64,000 nucleotides of DNA from Halichoerus grypus (Eukaryota; Chordata; Mammalia; Carnivora; Phocidae), in NCBI RefSeq assembly GCF_964656455.1, contig NC_135717.1, forward strand, positions 152,013,793 through 152,077,792. Direction: 5' to 3'. The notes below the pieces were generated by a model that made no database searches, had not been told where the DNA came from, and worked only from the letters and a program-made list of their open reading frames with translations. The translations under genes and the position numbers were made by a program. The stretch's first letter is position 1, and the number at the start of each line of letters is the position of its first letter. Of the stretch, positions 43,467 through 54,220 are shown in pieces.

Positions 43467-43843
43467 TATAATTTCCAAACCTGCTGTGGATTTAGGAACC
43501 AAGTAGTAGATGTACTTAGCTACTGACTAGATAAAATGATATATAATTAACATTTTTTATATTCTTAATCAGTCTGAACATTTGCCCTATACTGCTTTTG
43601 CATTATTAATTTACTCAATTTGTTAAAAGGGTTTCCTAAGCTGTGACTTCATTTCAGTTTTGAATTCCAAATATTGGTATATTCTGGCTTAATAATTGAG
43701 TGCCTACAGGTCGGGTTCCAGGGCCTTACTACTTAGATCTGCATCCCAGCCTACCATTTTCTGGCTGTGTATAAAAATATAAAGCACTAAATAAGTATAA
43801 GGTAATATCATTAACTAAATTCTATTTAGTCTAATTTTTATGC
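43467..43843. other. Unassigned, with a weak MIR fragment
   Basis: A degraded sense MIR may lie at about 43715-43815 (TAGATCTGCATCCCAGCCTA, CCATTTTCTGGCTGTGTATA). Otherwise nothing recognised. Confidence 0.35.
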
Positions 43844-43860
43844 TAAATCGTATTGTTTTC

Positions 43861-44051
43861 TGGGCCCCTGGGTGGCTCAGTTGGTTAAGCGATCGACTCT
43901 TGATTTTGGCTCAGGTCATGATCAATCTCAGGGTCATGATCTCAGGGTTTTGAATCCAGCCTTGCATTGGGCTTTGTGCTCAGCTGGGAGTCTGCTTGGC
44001 CCTCTCCTTCTGCTCCCCCTCCCCTCTCTCTCAAATAAATAAGTAAATAAA
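43861..44051 (+). mobile_element. SINEC, older subfamily, sense, 17-bp TSD
   Basis: GGGCCCCTGGGTGGCTCAGT, GATCGACTCTTGATTTTGGC, CAGGTCATGATCAATCTCAG, then a repeated GGTCATGATCTCAGGG block, and AAATAAATAAGTAAATAA tail. The GGTCATGATC word is duplicated within the body. TSD TAAATCGTATTGTTTTC at 43844-43860 against TAAATCTTATTGTTTTC at 44052-44068, one mismatch. Confidence 0.93.
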
Positions 44052-44429
44052 TAAATCTTATTGTTTTCCTGCAGTCTTTTACAAGTGTCTGTGCTCCTGC
44101 AGGTAGAATTCTGTGAGTTGGAACCAGACTATAAAGACGTACTTGTTGGCATTCAGACCATCTACTATAGACAATATCTTCCCTTAGTTAAGGTAACAGC
44201 TATAAATTTTCAATTTGCCCCTGAGTCATGATTCAAGCATGACTCTATGAGTCAAGAAGTTAAAAATTATCTATTTCCCCTTCTTTGTGCAAATATCTCT
44301 GATGTAACCTAAGAAAAAACTTGCCTCTGTCTGGGGGTTTCTTGATATTTTAAGGGGGCTGTTTTAAGTGAAGAGGATGAAGGGAGATTATCTTCATAAA
44401 GAAAGAGCATGTGCATATAGCCCCTGAAT

Positions 44430-44470
44430 ACACACACACACATACACACACACACACACAACACAACACA
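44430..44470. repeat. (CA)n microsatellite
   Basis: About 41 bp of CA dinucleotides with a single CATACA interruption and an ACACAACACA end. Open frames of VCVCV type over it are artefacts. Confidence 0.95.
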
Positions 44471-46575
44471 AACTCTATGCTCCAACCAGAAAAGCACTTT
44501 CCTGCTAGCAGGTCCTTATTCACGCAGTCCCCTCCACCTGCAGTTCCTCTTCCTCCCACTTCTGCCTGTCTAGTCATACCTAGAATTCAGGGCTTTGTTA
44601 AAATCTCAGATTTTCAATGAGATGTATTGAGTGTTCTTTGCTCTATCAATAATCTTTCAGATAGATCCTCCCCTTCCAAAGATGATAAAACTGACAGATT
44701 AAATGATTTGTTCAGGTCACCTTTGTGGAATTTGCAGAAAAGTTTAACACGCATCCTTTTCCCCCTGTGCCCCAGGCATATCTTCTCAAATCACTGTAGT
44801 CTGAACCAATTGACATCCCCCTCACCAGTCCAGTTCCCTGTCAACGCATACATATCACACGTTGCCATGCATTACAGAGTTCCTTGTGAATAGAGGCCTC
44901 CTTCCCCAGAGAATAGCTCCCATAGAATCGTGACCATTCTATCCTCCAAATCCCTCATAGCTTTTAGCGTCGTGTATGCATCCAGCTACAGTAAAGTTTT
45001 TTATTTGTTGAATCAGAACGGAATATCCCAAGGATATTTCCTACTACCTTCCCATGAATGAACTCAGTTTTGTATGATTCCACTTTGATTCTCCCCTAAG
45101 GAAGATCTTCTGGAAGTATCAAAACCACCATAGGGTAGATGCAAGAGATGGTGAAGATCCAAGGCCTACCGCTGCCTTCTGCTGGCTCTGCGATCATCAA
45201 ATGCAAAGCTCTCCTTGGAAAGAACAAGGAATAATGGGCAATCCCTTCCAGACAGCTTTTGGGAATGAACTGTCCTTGACGTACCCCGAGTTAACTGTGG
45301 TCTGAAGGCCCAAGGCCATTTGCAGCAGGATTTTAATAACTATCATTACTTCTGCCATTACCACCACCCAATAAAAACCATCACTGACTTGATGGAATTA
45401 TCTTCTGTTGAGCAGTGCCACCGAACTCCAGCGTGTGACAGAGCATATGGTCTTTGACAACAGCATTATTTATCAAAGGAGGATAAAAATCACAGTGGCG
45501 CCCTGCTTTTCACAGGAGGTAATGTCTTGGGGACAAGACAGCTTCAACTCAGCTTGGGTTTTCAAAGACACGGCCCCCGTTTTCCCACAAAGCACTTCAT
45601 AAAAGTGAAAATGGAACACATGCTGAATGGGATTTTCAGAATAATGAAAACCCTACAATTAGGAAGCAGTAGTTAAAATTATATTACCCCATAAGAGCAA
45701 AGCTTAGTAACAAGTTAATGCAATTACTAATTCAGCTTTTCTAGAGATAGAAGCAAACAGGGCAATTAAATCCTTAGTCTTTATTTTTTCAGGGGCTTAA
45801 TGAAAGGGAAATAAATGAGCTGGATCCCCTTCTTCTTACCTCTGTCTCTGCTGTGCCATCAGGGGATAGGTTTCCCACCTCCTCTCTCCAATACTGTCTG
45901 AAAAATAAAACAGGCCACCGCTGTGAAATGGATTATGCCCCACAACTTTGTACCTGGACTAGAAGCCCTCAGTTTTGACAAAGATTGCCAAGAATTTTGC
46001 ATCACTAGCGGCTTCCTATTCCCTCATTAGCCTGCTTATTCTACTTAACAAAAGATTCTCTGTATGTTGATTTGCATGTGAATGTCCACACACCCTGCAT
46101 GCTTTGATTCTGTCCTATCCCCGTACATAGTAGTAATCTAACTCGCCGTCTTTACCTTTTGTAACCCTTCTCCCACACAAACCCGATTCACTCCAGACAA
46201 ACGATGGACCCACAATCTCCCAAACACAGTTGTCACTTTCTGATGACCTTTATGCATACCATTCTTTATTGCAGAGCCATTTCGGAGAAGGTACCAGATG
46301 AAGGTGATTTCTCCTAGCTGCATGCTACATTGGAGGAGCACACTGTCTGATAGAGTGACTGGCAGCTCACTGCCACAAAGAGGACAGATGAGACAGGGGC
46401 TCAATTCTTTGATGCTAAGAAAAAAGCCCCAAAACTCACCTATCTATATGTAATTATAGCCTTTAGTATCCAGTAGTACCAAGCCAAAACAGTCCCTGTT
46501 TGGACATGCATCATTGTAAATGAACAGCCAAATTTAGTAAATGGTTGGCCAATTCTGAACACAGAATAGTGACTT
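44471..46575. other. Unassigned sequence
   Basis: About 2.1 kb without a recognised gene or clear repeat, the longest plain stretch in the SINE-dense half. A weak antisense MIR piece may lie near 44670-44720. A CTCF-like motif is listed separately. Confidence 0.4.
45171..45185 (-). promoter_or_regulatory. CTCF-like motif
   Basis: Minus strand reads CCAGCAGAAGGCAGC against the CTCF core CCASYAGRKGGCRSY, with one mismatch (A at the K position). It lies in non-repeat DNA. A single near-match is expected by chance at some rate, so this is only a candidate. Confidence 0.25.
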
Positions 46576-46590
46576 CTGGGTGATCATTTT

Positions 46591-46786
46591 TTTTTTTTTT
46601 AAGATTTTTATTTATTTATTGAGAGAGAGAGAATGACAGAGAGAGAGCATGAGAGGGTGGAGGGTCAGAGGGAGAGGCAGACTCCCTGCTGAGCAGGGAG
46701 CCCGATGCGGGACTCGATCCCGGGACTCCATGATCATGACCTGAGCCGAAGGCAGTCGCCCAACCAACTGAGCCACCCAGGCGCCC
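46591..46786 (-). mobile_element. SINEC, antisense, perfect 15-bp TSD
   Basis: AAGATTTTTATTTATTTATT, GACTCCCTGCTGAGCAGGGA, GCGGGACTCGATCCCGGGAC, GATCATGACCTGAGCCGAAG, GCAGTCGCCCAACCAACTGA and CAGGCGCCCC. TSD CTGGGTGATCATTTT at 46576-46590 and 46787-46801. Confidence 0.95.
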
Positions 46787-46996
46787 CTGGGTGATCATTT
46801 TGATCAAGCTGACTCACACATTTCTGGTTCAAGAGAGGTGTTCAATGAGAAGCCTGAAAACTGTGTGTAAACGGGACCCAGATTTATAAACAATTAATTT
46901 AGATAAATTAACCTGTATTTTACTGAATGTAAGGTACCCCTGATAATAAGACACACCATCATTTAATATGTCCTGGAGAAAAATAACACAATTAGA

Positions 46997-47059
46997 GCAT
47001 GCCACCACGTTTTCTTATTAGAAAGAAGATGCATGCCACCACGTTTTCTTATTAGAAAG
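46997..47059. repeat. Exact 29-bp direct duplication, 34-bp period
   Basis: GCATGCCACCACGTTTTC and the following TTATTAGAAAG occur at 46997-47025 and again, without mismatch, at 47031-47059, separated by AAGAT. The perfect match implies a recent local duplication or slippage. Confidence 0.95.
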
Positions 47060-47621
47060 CTTCATCTTTTGTTATGTTAAATTTATTTGCTACAAATAGG
47101 TATTTATTAAACAACACAGGACCAGGATATGAACATCTTTGCCAAGTTTCCATATGTACCACAACCATCATCATGTCTGTCATTGACGAACAGTGATTTT
47201 GATACCATCAATTGTCTGATGCACCCTGATTTCAAAGTTGTTGAATTGTAAGAAAATGGGCTCTTCGGCATTGATGAAATAGGGTACCTGTATTCTTCAG
47301 ATGAGGATCTCATGCAATCAACAGCTTCTCCTCACTTGACATCAGCTCCAGCCCCAAGTGACATATGGATCTTGTCTGTGCTCTTGGAGTCTTCCTCTTC
47401 CACTGTCTCCCCCTCCTTATGCTCCGTGATGGTCCTCCCAAGGCTATGCCTCACACTGGCCTACTCCTTGGCCAGTTATTAAACTTTAAGCTTTTTTTTT
47501 TTTTCAGTTTTCCAAAACTCCTTAAGGCTTACAATTGTCACCTTATTCCTGCCATTATTGCTCTTTATTTTTTTCTTAAGCCTTTTTTTTTTTTTTACAT
47601 CAAGAAAAATTTCCTTTGATT
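47060..47621. other. Unassigned sequence
   Basis: No gene or repeat named. Poly(T) stretches lie near 47491-47503 and 47582-47596. The minus-strand 68-codon frame at 47107-47313 shows no domain I can identify. Confidence 0.4.
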
Positions 47622-47635
47622 AAAAACCTGTAACT

Positions 47636-47829
47636 GGGGGCGCCTGGGTGGTTCAGTTGGTTGAGCGTTTGCCTTTGGCTCGGGTCATGATCTCCAGGTC
47701 CTGGGATCGAGCCCCGGATCAGGCTCCCAGCTCATTGGGGAGCCTGCTTCTCCCTCTCCCTCTGCCTCTCCCCCTACTTGTGCTCTCTCTCTCTCTCTCA
47801 AATGAATTAAAAAAAAAAAAAAAACCTAA
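47636..47829 (+). mobile_element. SINEC, sense, 14-bp TSD
   Basis: GGGGGCGCCTGGGTGGTTCA, TTGGTTGAGCGTTTGCCTTT, CCTGGGATCGAGCCCCGGAT, GGGAGCCTGCTTCTCCCTCT and poly(A) after CAAATGAATT. TSD AAAAACCTGTAACT at 47622-47635 against AAAAACATGTAACT at 47830-47843, one mismatch. Confidence 0.94.
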
Positions 47830-48511
47830 AAAAACATGTAACTGTCCCTGTTCTCTCCCAAGAGGCTTTTAAGAGGTATGCAAAGATTTGGGGCAGAAAA
47901 GAACAATGATCCAGGTGCTAGTTCAAAGACTGTCCCTCCCCCACTTCCAGGAACCGCCTAAACACACCCTCTCTATTAGCCTACCTTTTTTTTTTTTAAT
48001 TTCAATTTCTTTTTTTCTCTTACAGCTACACAGCAAGATCAAAGGAACACCTTGTCCCTGGGCCTTCGGCACAGAAAAGCCTTTAACTCCTTAACTGGTC
48101 ATCATCCCAGTTATTCAACTGTCTCATGACCCCGAGGCCAGAGTGAGCAAGATGGCTCCAGGCACCTCACATCCTCCCACACACATACCCATCCCCCTAG
48201 GTTAACTGTTACTTTTTTCATTTACTTTGTTCCACCTTCAAAGAGGCTCTTAATATTCATGTTAACCTGATTTCACCTGTGTAGAAACATTAGGGGACAT
48301 GTGGGCATTCTGTGATATGTCCTGCTTCTAAACGTCCCCAAGGGTGGTCCTGACCCACTAAAAGTAAGTTTGCTTCAGAGCCAACTTAAAATATTCATTT
48401 ACCTGGCTCCCTAACCGGAGGTAATCTTACCCTTCAATGACTAGTGACAGTGCTACTCTTCCTATTCAATGTTTATATACAGTGTTGTGCAGAAAAATGT
48501 TTCACAACTGG

Positions 48512-49002
48512 CTGGGGGTGGAGGGAGAAAATTTTGACTTTGTCGGTTTGGGTGGTATAAATACTGCCACCATGGCTGATTTCAAGCCACCAACATGATG
48601 TCACTAAACACAGTAAATAGACATAACTTCACGAGTAGAGCTAACAGTAAAATGTAGGAAAATGATTAGGAAGTGATGAGGGTTTTTTTTTTGGTTTTTT
48701 GGTTTTTTAAGATTTTATTTATTTATTTGAGAGAGAGAGAATGAGAGACAGAGAGCATGAGGGGGAGGAGTGTCAGAGGGAGAAGCAGACTCCCTGCTGA
48801 GCAGGGAGCCCGATGCGGGACTCGATCCCGGAACTCCAGGATCATGACCTGAGCCGAAGGCAGTCGAGTAACCAACTGAACCACCCATGCACCCAGAAGT
48901 GATGAGTTTTGACAATTAACTGTCTTTGTTTTTAATATAGTTTCTTTTGTTATAAATTATACCCAAACCGACAAAGTCAAAATTTTCTCCCTCCACCCCC
49001 AG
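48512..49002. mobile_element. MITE-like element with 42-bp perfect terminal inverted repeats
   Basis: Arm 48512-48553 starts CTGGGGGTGGAGGGAGAAAA and ends TCGGTTTGGGT; arm 48961-49002 is its exact reverse complement, 42 of 42 bases. Matching stops abruptly at both outer ends (GG before, TATATC after). Removing the nested SINE and its duplicate leaves about 265 bp. The size and symmetry fit a miniature inverted-repeat transposable element, but I see no target duplication and cannot name a family. No frame of note lies inside. Confidence 0.6.
48681..48895 (-). mobile_element. SINEC, antisense, 11-bp TSD, nested in the inverted repeat
   Basis: T-rich tail with GGTTTTTTGG interruptions, AAGATTTTATTTATTTATTT, GACTCCCTGCTGAGCAGGGA, GATCATGACCTGAGCCGAAG and CCACCCATGCACCC. 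TSD GAAGTGATGAG at 48670-48680 and 48896-48906. Moderately diverged, so it is not one of the youngest. Confidence 0.94.
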
Positions 49003-49884
49003 TATATCTGTCTAAACCCAAGACTATTAACATCTACCAAAGCGTGTCTGTCATAGTTAGAAAGTATTGGTAAAGTCTGTGAAAATTCTCTACGTATATC
49101 ACCAAAACCACGATTATCTCATGCCAGAGGAGTTACAATTGAATGAATTTTAGCTTTATATGCTACAGTGACATCATAGACATAGCTGCATACCATGGAG
49201 TATGCATCTTTCCAGACCTTTATATTTCCCACCCCTTCCCATACCCCTGGCAGACATCATTAATGGATCACTACACTCTTCCTCCACTGAGTGCTACTGT
49301 TCTTCCCAACAGGGCTCTGTAGGAAACACTCCAAATCCTGGCCCTGTGCTCTAAATGGAAAATTAGGCCTCTTGCAGGAAGGGTAAGGGCTACATGGGCC
49401 TAGTGCGTTATTTCAGGTTCGTTTTGATGGTGTTACTTTCATAGAGTTCACCTTTTGAAAATCTTGTTGCCGATTGTTCCCCACTGTAAACCCCAAGGTG
49501 TAAAGTCAAGAGCTTTACATTGGCTTTGGCTTTTCTCCCCTCCAGCATTGCACCGGGGAGGTGTCATATGTCTTGCTTTAAACAGACCAAATTGTTCACC
49601 GTCACTGTGGTCAGCAAATGTACATTGTAGAAGTCCATTATTTAAGCTTTCCTGGCTTTTTGCCACTACCACTAGAGAGCTCCACATAAAGGGAAAGGGG
49701 GTAAAACTAAGGGGAAGCCATTTTCCTTTTCAGTGTCTTCACATGCTTTCTCTCTGCTTAACCTTACCATCCAGATCGGGAACTCCTGTCCTAACCTGCG
49801 CCGCCACCTTGGACGCCCCCAACAGCCAGCCGCTTCCCACAGAAACAGAAACATCTCTTTTTACTTCCCTGTGCCTGTCCCTCT
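49003..49884. other. Unassigned sequence
   Basis: No recognised repeat. A 182-codon plus-strand frame (49455-50003) runs into the L2-like segment and has no domain; not called. Confidence 0.4.
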
Positions 49885-50030
49885 CCTCCGATCCCAATCA
49901 CCTGACATTCATCTCACTTCTCCGTGTCTTTCTGCTCCCATTAGATTGTGAGTCCTTGAGAGCAAGGCCAGGCTTTGTGTCCCCATGCCGTTGTGGTACC
50001 TAGCACACAGTCAGTCCTGTATAATAAGCC
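49885..50030 (+). mobile_element. Possible L2 3' end, sense
   Basis: CCATTAGATTGTGAGTCCTT, GAGAGCAAGGCCAGGCTTTG and GTACCTAGCACACAGTCAGT resemble the L2 3' UTR pattern. Diverged. Confidence 0.4.
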
Positions 50031-50380
50031 TTTGTGTGTCACATTAGAGACCCGATGTGCTGAAAGTCACAGGCCTCTCATTCAGGGTGAGAGAAATGAA
50101 AACCATACCATGTCATTAAGTTGTAGCAAATTTTCCCCAAGTACTTCGGCATGTGCTTGGGCCCTGCTCTCTAACTCTTCTTACCATGAAACAAATCCCA
50201 TATGGGCACTGGTCTTCAGCTCTTCCGCTCGGTAGAATTCAGCTTCTTGACTCTGCATCTTTAAAGGTCTGATACAGAAAGAATCTGCACGTCATTCAAC
50301 CTGATGCTGTAGTAGTTTTCATTGACGGTCTCACGGAAAAGCCGGGGGGACAAGCTTCTAACCAAAATTACTTCTGCCTC

Positions 50381-50573
50381 GGGGCACCTGGGTGGCTCAG
50401 TCACTGGGCGTCTGCCTTCGGCTCAGGTCATGATCCCAGAATTCTGGGATCAAGCCCCACATCGGGCTCCCTGCGCAACGGGAAGCCTGCTTCTCCCTCT
50501 CCCACTCCCCCTGCTTCTGCTCCCTCTCTCGCTGTGTCTCTCTCTGTCAAATAAATAAAATCTTTAAAAAAAA
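50381..50573 (+). mobile_element. SINEC, sense, young-type body, perfect 18-bp TSD
   Basis: GGGGCACCTGGGTGGCTCAG, GCGTCTGCCTTCGGCTCAGG, GAAGCCTGCTTCTCCCTCTC, CTCTCTGTCAAATAAATAAA. TSD CAAAATTACTTCTGCCTC at 50363-50380 and 50574-50591. The head AGTCACTGGGCG has the same shortened length as the AGTCGTTAAGCG group. Confidence 0.95.
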
Positions 50574-50591
50574 CAAAATTACTTCTGCCTC

Positions 50592-52790
50592 CCTCCCTCT
50601 CCCCGTCGAAAATTCTTAGAGGTGTTTTTTTCCCCCTGTTGACTTTAATTATGTTCTCCCAATAGCCTTTTGAAATTGGGCAAGCTCCTGGGAGCATTTT
50701 GAAAGGCCCTGTGAGCTTCCTGGTCAGCATTTTCAATCTCTAATTATAACTTTGCATGATGGCTTCACTTAATACTTGTCAGGTGGGGCTGGGAGTAATT
50801 GATGGTTTGAAACTCAATCTTCAGTAGCCACCACCAAGGTATTGAGGCTTAATTCCTCTTATGTTCTTAGAGAAGCTGCTGAAAGCAAAGAGTAAATTTA
50901 TGCTATCCTCCATCCTAGGGAAACACAGGGATTTTATAGTGTAGTGAAATATTTATAGGAACTTTAGAGCTTGTGAGGCTCAGGGACTGAATTCACCTTA
51001 CTCCTTCATTGGCACACTTGCTTCCAGGGAAATCTATCATGGGGTGGTCTGGATATGTGACTTTGGAAATCCTGCTTTTAATGAACAAATGAGGAAAGGT
51101 GTGTGGTTTTCTCTGGAAAGCACATTTTTCTCGCCCACTGCCTTCACAAAAAGATAAAAATGTGTGTATTTCTATACAGAATAGAAATAAAGGGACTATT
51201 TTGAAACAGAGACAGAAGCATTTTGACTGGAGAAAGGACCATCAGTGACATTAGAGGATTTCTTTAATACAAAGAATAAGCTTAATTTTTTGTTTAGAAG
51301 GAAACTTTATGTCTCAATCTTTAGTTGTGAGTTTCTGTTTTACCAAATTCTATTCTTATTGCGGGCTTCACTATCTTCTCTTCACTTTCCCTTAATCCTT
51401 CCATGTTGCTTTGTTGGTATTTATTGTCCTGACAAGCCATCTTATTCCTTTCCATGCTGCCTCTTTCACCAAATGTAAACCAAGGTAACTTCCTTAGCCC
51501 ATTCCAGATGCTTCACCCATCCATCCACTCATTCATAAAACATAGGTCAGCCATTGGCTAGATGTGGCAGGTACAAACATGGAGCAGTCCCCACTCTCAA
51601 GGAACTCTGTCTAGTGAGACTGTTTGGAACCAGCTGGCAACATTACAAACTATATGAAATGTTTAAGCTGTGTTCAGATTCTCAGTGACTATCATCATGC
51701 CTCCATGCTTGAGGGTTCTGATTAGCGGACTCATACGTAACACTAACCTAGTGGACAAGATGTAACTATGATTCCTTGACCTGAATATAGAAGCCCTCAG
51801 CGTGCCAACAGTGCTGGGAAAGATCACTGAGGGAAGACTGATAGAAGTCTGGAACCTCAGCAAAGAACAGGCAATCAATTCATAGAGAGTTCCACTTTCC
51901 TCTAGTTAACAGGTGTAGGTAAGATACCATGTTCCCAGGGATTAGGCTTTTCCCACAGCAGAGCTGTAGCAACCTATTATAAGCTTACCTGGAATGACTC
52001 ACATTCCCTCTCTTAACATTCTCCCTGGCCAAACTAGCCAGGTCTGGGATAAACCTCAGGGCCCACAGTGGAATTCTGATATCTAGCTGCAGTATTGGTA
52101 GCCCAGCCCAATCAGAAACCACTGTTTTTATGAAGTAAATGATCCTTAATGCCAAAAAGCACACTAAGATGTCAATTGAAGCAGAGGCCTACCTCCAAAG
52201 TAAAGAGCTTCAAAGAGCATTCCAGATTTCACCTCACCCTTAAGCCCATACTTGAAGTCAGCATCTATGTACTGCTAATGATTGTTAAATTAAAAGGCAG
52301 TCATTTAATGGAGCATTTTCAGTATCCAGAGTTAAGTTGCCTTCTGCCATATGGCTTTGGGCATGAAGTGATTAAACTATAATGTCCAGAGCTTCTGCTG
52401 CTGGGCTGTTTAATGGTGCTATGCATCATGAGCCCTGAGATGACAGGAAATCTGTTTTCAGTTTCATTCCCAGTGGAAAGTGAGTCTTTTGGCCTACAGG
52501 GGCTTAAACCTTCTTCCAGTTGCTATGACTTGCACGCTCATGCTGACCCTGCATATAGCCAATAGCTGAGACAGGCCTGACTCTCAGAATAGAGACAGGA
52601 ACCTTCACTACACAGCCATTGCCAGGGTTTTCAAAAACAGAGAGAAGTACAATCTGGGGCAAGAAGCAAGAGCAGAAGACCCAGCACAAATTGAGATAAG
52701 GACAATTAGGGGCACATTAAATGGGCTGCAGCCTAGAGCAGTGCGAAGGCTAATCCCTTAGCTAATGGGAATGGCTTACCAGACCTTGAT
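50592..52790. other. Mostly unassigned, with a weak antisense L2 fragment
   Basis: An antisense L2 3' fragment may occupy about 51510-51625 (CATCCACTCATTCATAAAAC, GGTACAAACATGGAGCAGTC, CACTCTCAAGGAACTC). The rest shows no gene or recognisable repeat. Confidence 0.4.
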
Positions 52791-52794
52791 CACA

Positions 52795-53285
52795 TCTCAT
52801 GTGCCAGGCACTCTGCTGAGTATTTTAGCATATATCACTTCATTTGTTTTTTTTTATAGCCCCCGTGGAAAACCATGTCAATGGTTTCTTTTTTTTTTTT
52901 TTTAAGATCTTATTTATTTATTAGACACAGAGAGAGAGAGCACACACACACACAAGCAGGGGGTGCGGCGGGCAGAAGCAGAGGAAGAAGAGCGGGGAGC
53001 CTGATGTGGGACTTGATCCCAGGATCCTAGGATCATGACCTGAGCTGAAAACAGTCGCTTAACCAACTGAGCCACCCAGGCACCCAGCATATATCACTTC
53101 ATAATCTTCCCAACAGCCCCTATCAAGGACATACTATTATCATCCCCATTTTACTAATGGCAAAACTGCCTTAGAAGAATTAAGTAAGTTGACCAAGGTC
53201 ACAGCTAATTAGCGGTGGAGCTAAACTTCAAACTCAAGCCTGCTTGACTCCAGAGCCCAACTTTTTTAACCATAATGGTGGTTGA
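52795..53285 (-). mobile_element. MIR SINE, antisense, split by a SINEC
   Basis: Left part to 52843: ATGTGCCAGGCACTCTGCTG, ATATATCACTTCAT. Right part from 53103: AATCTTCCCAACAGCCCC, TTATCATCCCCATTTTACTA, AAGGTCACAGCTAATTAGCG and CCAGAGCCCAAC. Collinear once 52844-53102 is removed. Confidence 0.8.
52844..53085 (-). mobile_element. SINEC, antisense, with probable 3' transduction, 17-bp TSD
   Basis: The SINE proper (about 52888-53085) has AAGATCTTATTTATTTATTA, GATCATGACCTGAGCTGAAA and CCACCCAGGCACCC. The TSD AGCATATATCACTTCAT is at 52827-52843 and 53086-53102, but between the left TSD and the SINE poly(T) lie about 32 nt of other sequence (ATAGCCCCCGTGGAAAACCA) plus a second T-tract. On the SINE strand the order is SINE, poly(A), extra sequence, poly(A), TSD, the layout of a 3' transduction. 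Confidence 0.8.
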
Positions 53286-53304
53286 ACATTTCTGCCAATT
53301 TCTT

Positions 53305-53489
53305 TTTTTTTTTTTAATAAAGATTTTATTTATTTATTTGTCAGAGAGAGAGGCAGAGTGAGCACAAGCAGGGGGAGCTGCAGGCTCCCCGTTGAGCAAG
53401 GAGCCCGATGCGGGGCTCCATCCCGGGACCCTGGGACCATGACCGGAGCCAAAGACAGACGCTTAACTGACTGAGCCACCCAGATATCC
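53305..53489 (-). mobile_element. SINEC, antisense, imperfect TSD
   Basis: AATAAAGATTTTATTTATTT, GAGCAAGGAGCCCGATGCGG, GGGACCATGACCGGAGCCAA, GACTGAGCCACCCAGATATC. TSD CTGCCAATTTCTT at 53292-53304 against CTGCCGGTTTCTT at 53490-53502, two mismatches. The head end is degraded (CAGATATCCC in place of CAGGCGCCCC). Confidence 0.9.
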
Positions 53490-53502
53490 CTGCCGGTTTC
53501 TT

Positions 53503-54202
53503 AGTTAAGGGTAACTAGGGGTGAACACCACTATGGGTATTTTTTAGTTCCTTGTTTCTAAATATGATTAGTAAACTATGTATAATCCTTACTTCAATGG
53601 GCAGACAGTCATTTTCAACATATCCTTTTCTTGGTTTCATAAAACCCAAAGTTAAGGAACCATTTTAAGTGCTACATACAGACAGCCGATCCAGCAAACT
53701 GTACCTGACTATTATCAACAAGATTCTGGAACTCAGAGAGGGCAAAAATAGATAACTATCACCTGTTCAGAGTTCTGCCTCAATATGGCTTATACTTTGT
53801 CAATGTGATAGTCATACTTTTAGGAATATAACATAATTCTAATCCCAAAGGATCTTACACTCCTACTGGGGAGTCTGGAGGCAGTTCAGTAATACTCAAG
53901 AACATAAACAACGTAAGCCCTCAATGGCCCAGATAGTACTAAAGACATGCAGAGAATCAGAAGACCTCAGGAGAAAGCCCTTGTTACTTTGCTATGTGAA
54001 AGACCAACTCCTAGACTCATCCTACCAGACTAAAATCAGAAAAGGAACTCTTGTTCTTATACTTTACTTGGCATGAATAAGTCACTTAAAATCATAATCA
54101 ATCTGAAACTTTGTATTCCCATGGTTGAAAGTCTTGTATAGCTTTAATAAGGCTTTAGGCACTGTACCAATCAATCTGTTTGGAAATTTCTAGCATAATT
54201 CT
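53503..54202. other. Unassigned sequence
   Basis: Nothing recognised in this 700-bp stretch. Confidence 0.4.
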
Positions 54203-54220
54203 GAGAGCTAGAAAGTTCTT

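Noticed and set aside
44309..44577. Frames with a VCVCVCVCV tract
   Set aside because: Translation of the (CA)n microsatellite.
47107..47313. Minus-strand 68-codon frame that looked vaguely transposase-like near the tandem duplication
   Set aside because: On inspection I could not place any catalytic motif or family signature, so no transposase call is made.
48566..48598. TATAAATAC followed by a perfect Kozak context GCCACCATGG
   Set aside because: The reading frame from that ATG stops after eight codons, and the whole lies inside the inverted-repeat element.
49455..50003. 182-codon plus-strand frame
   Set aside because: No domain, and it overlaps an L2-like segment at its 3' end; no splice, promoter or conservation evidence visible.
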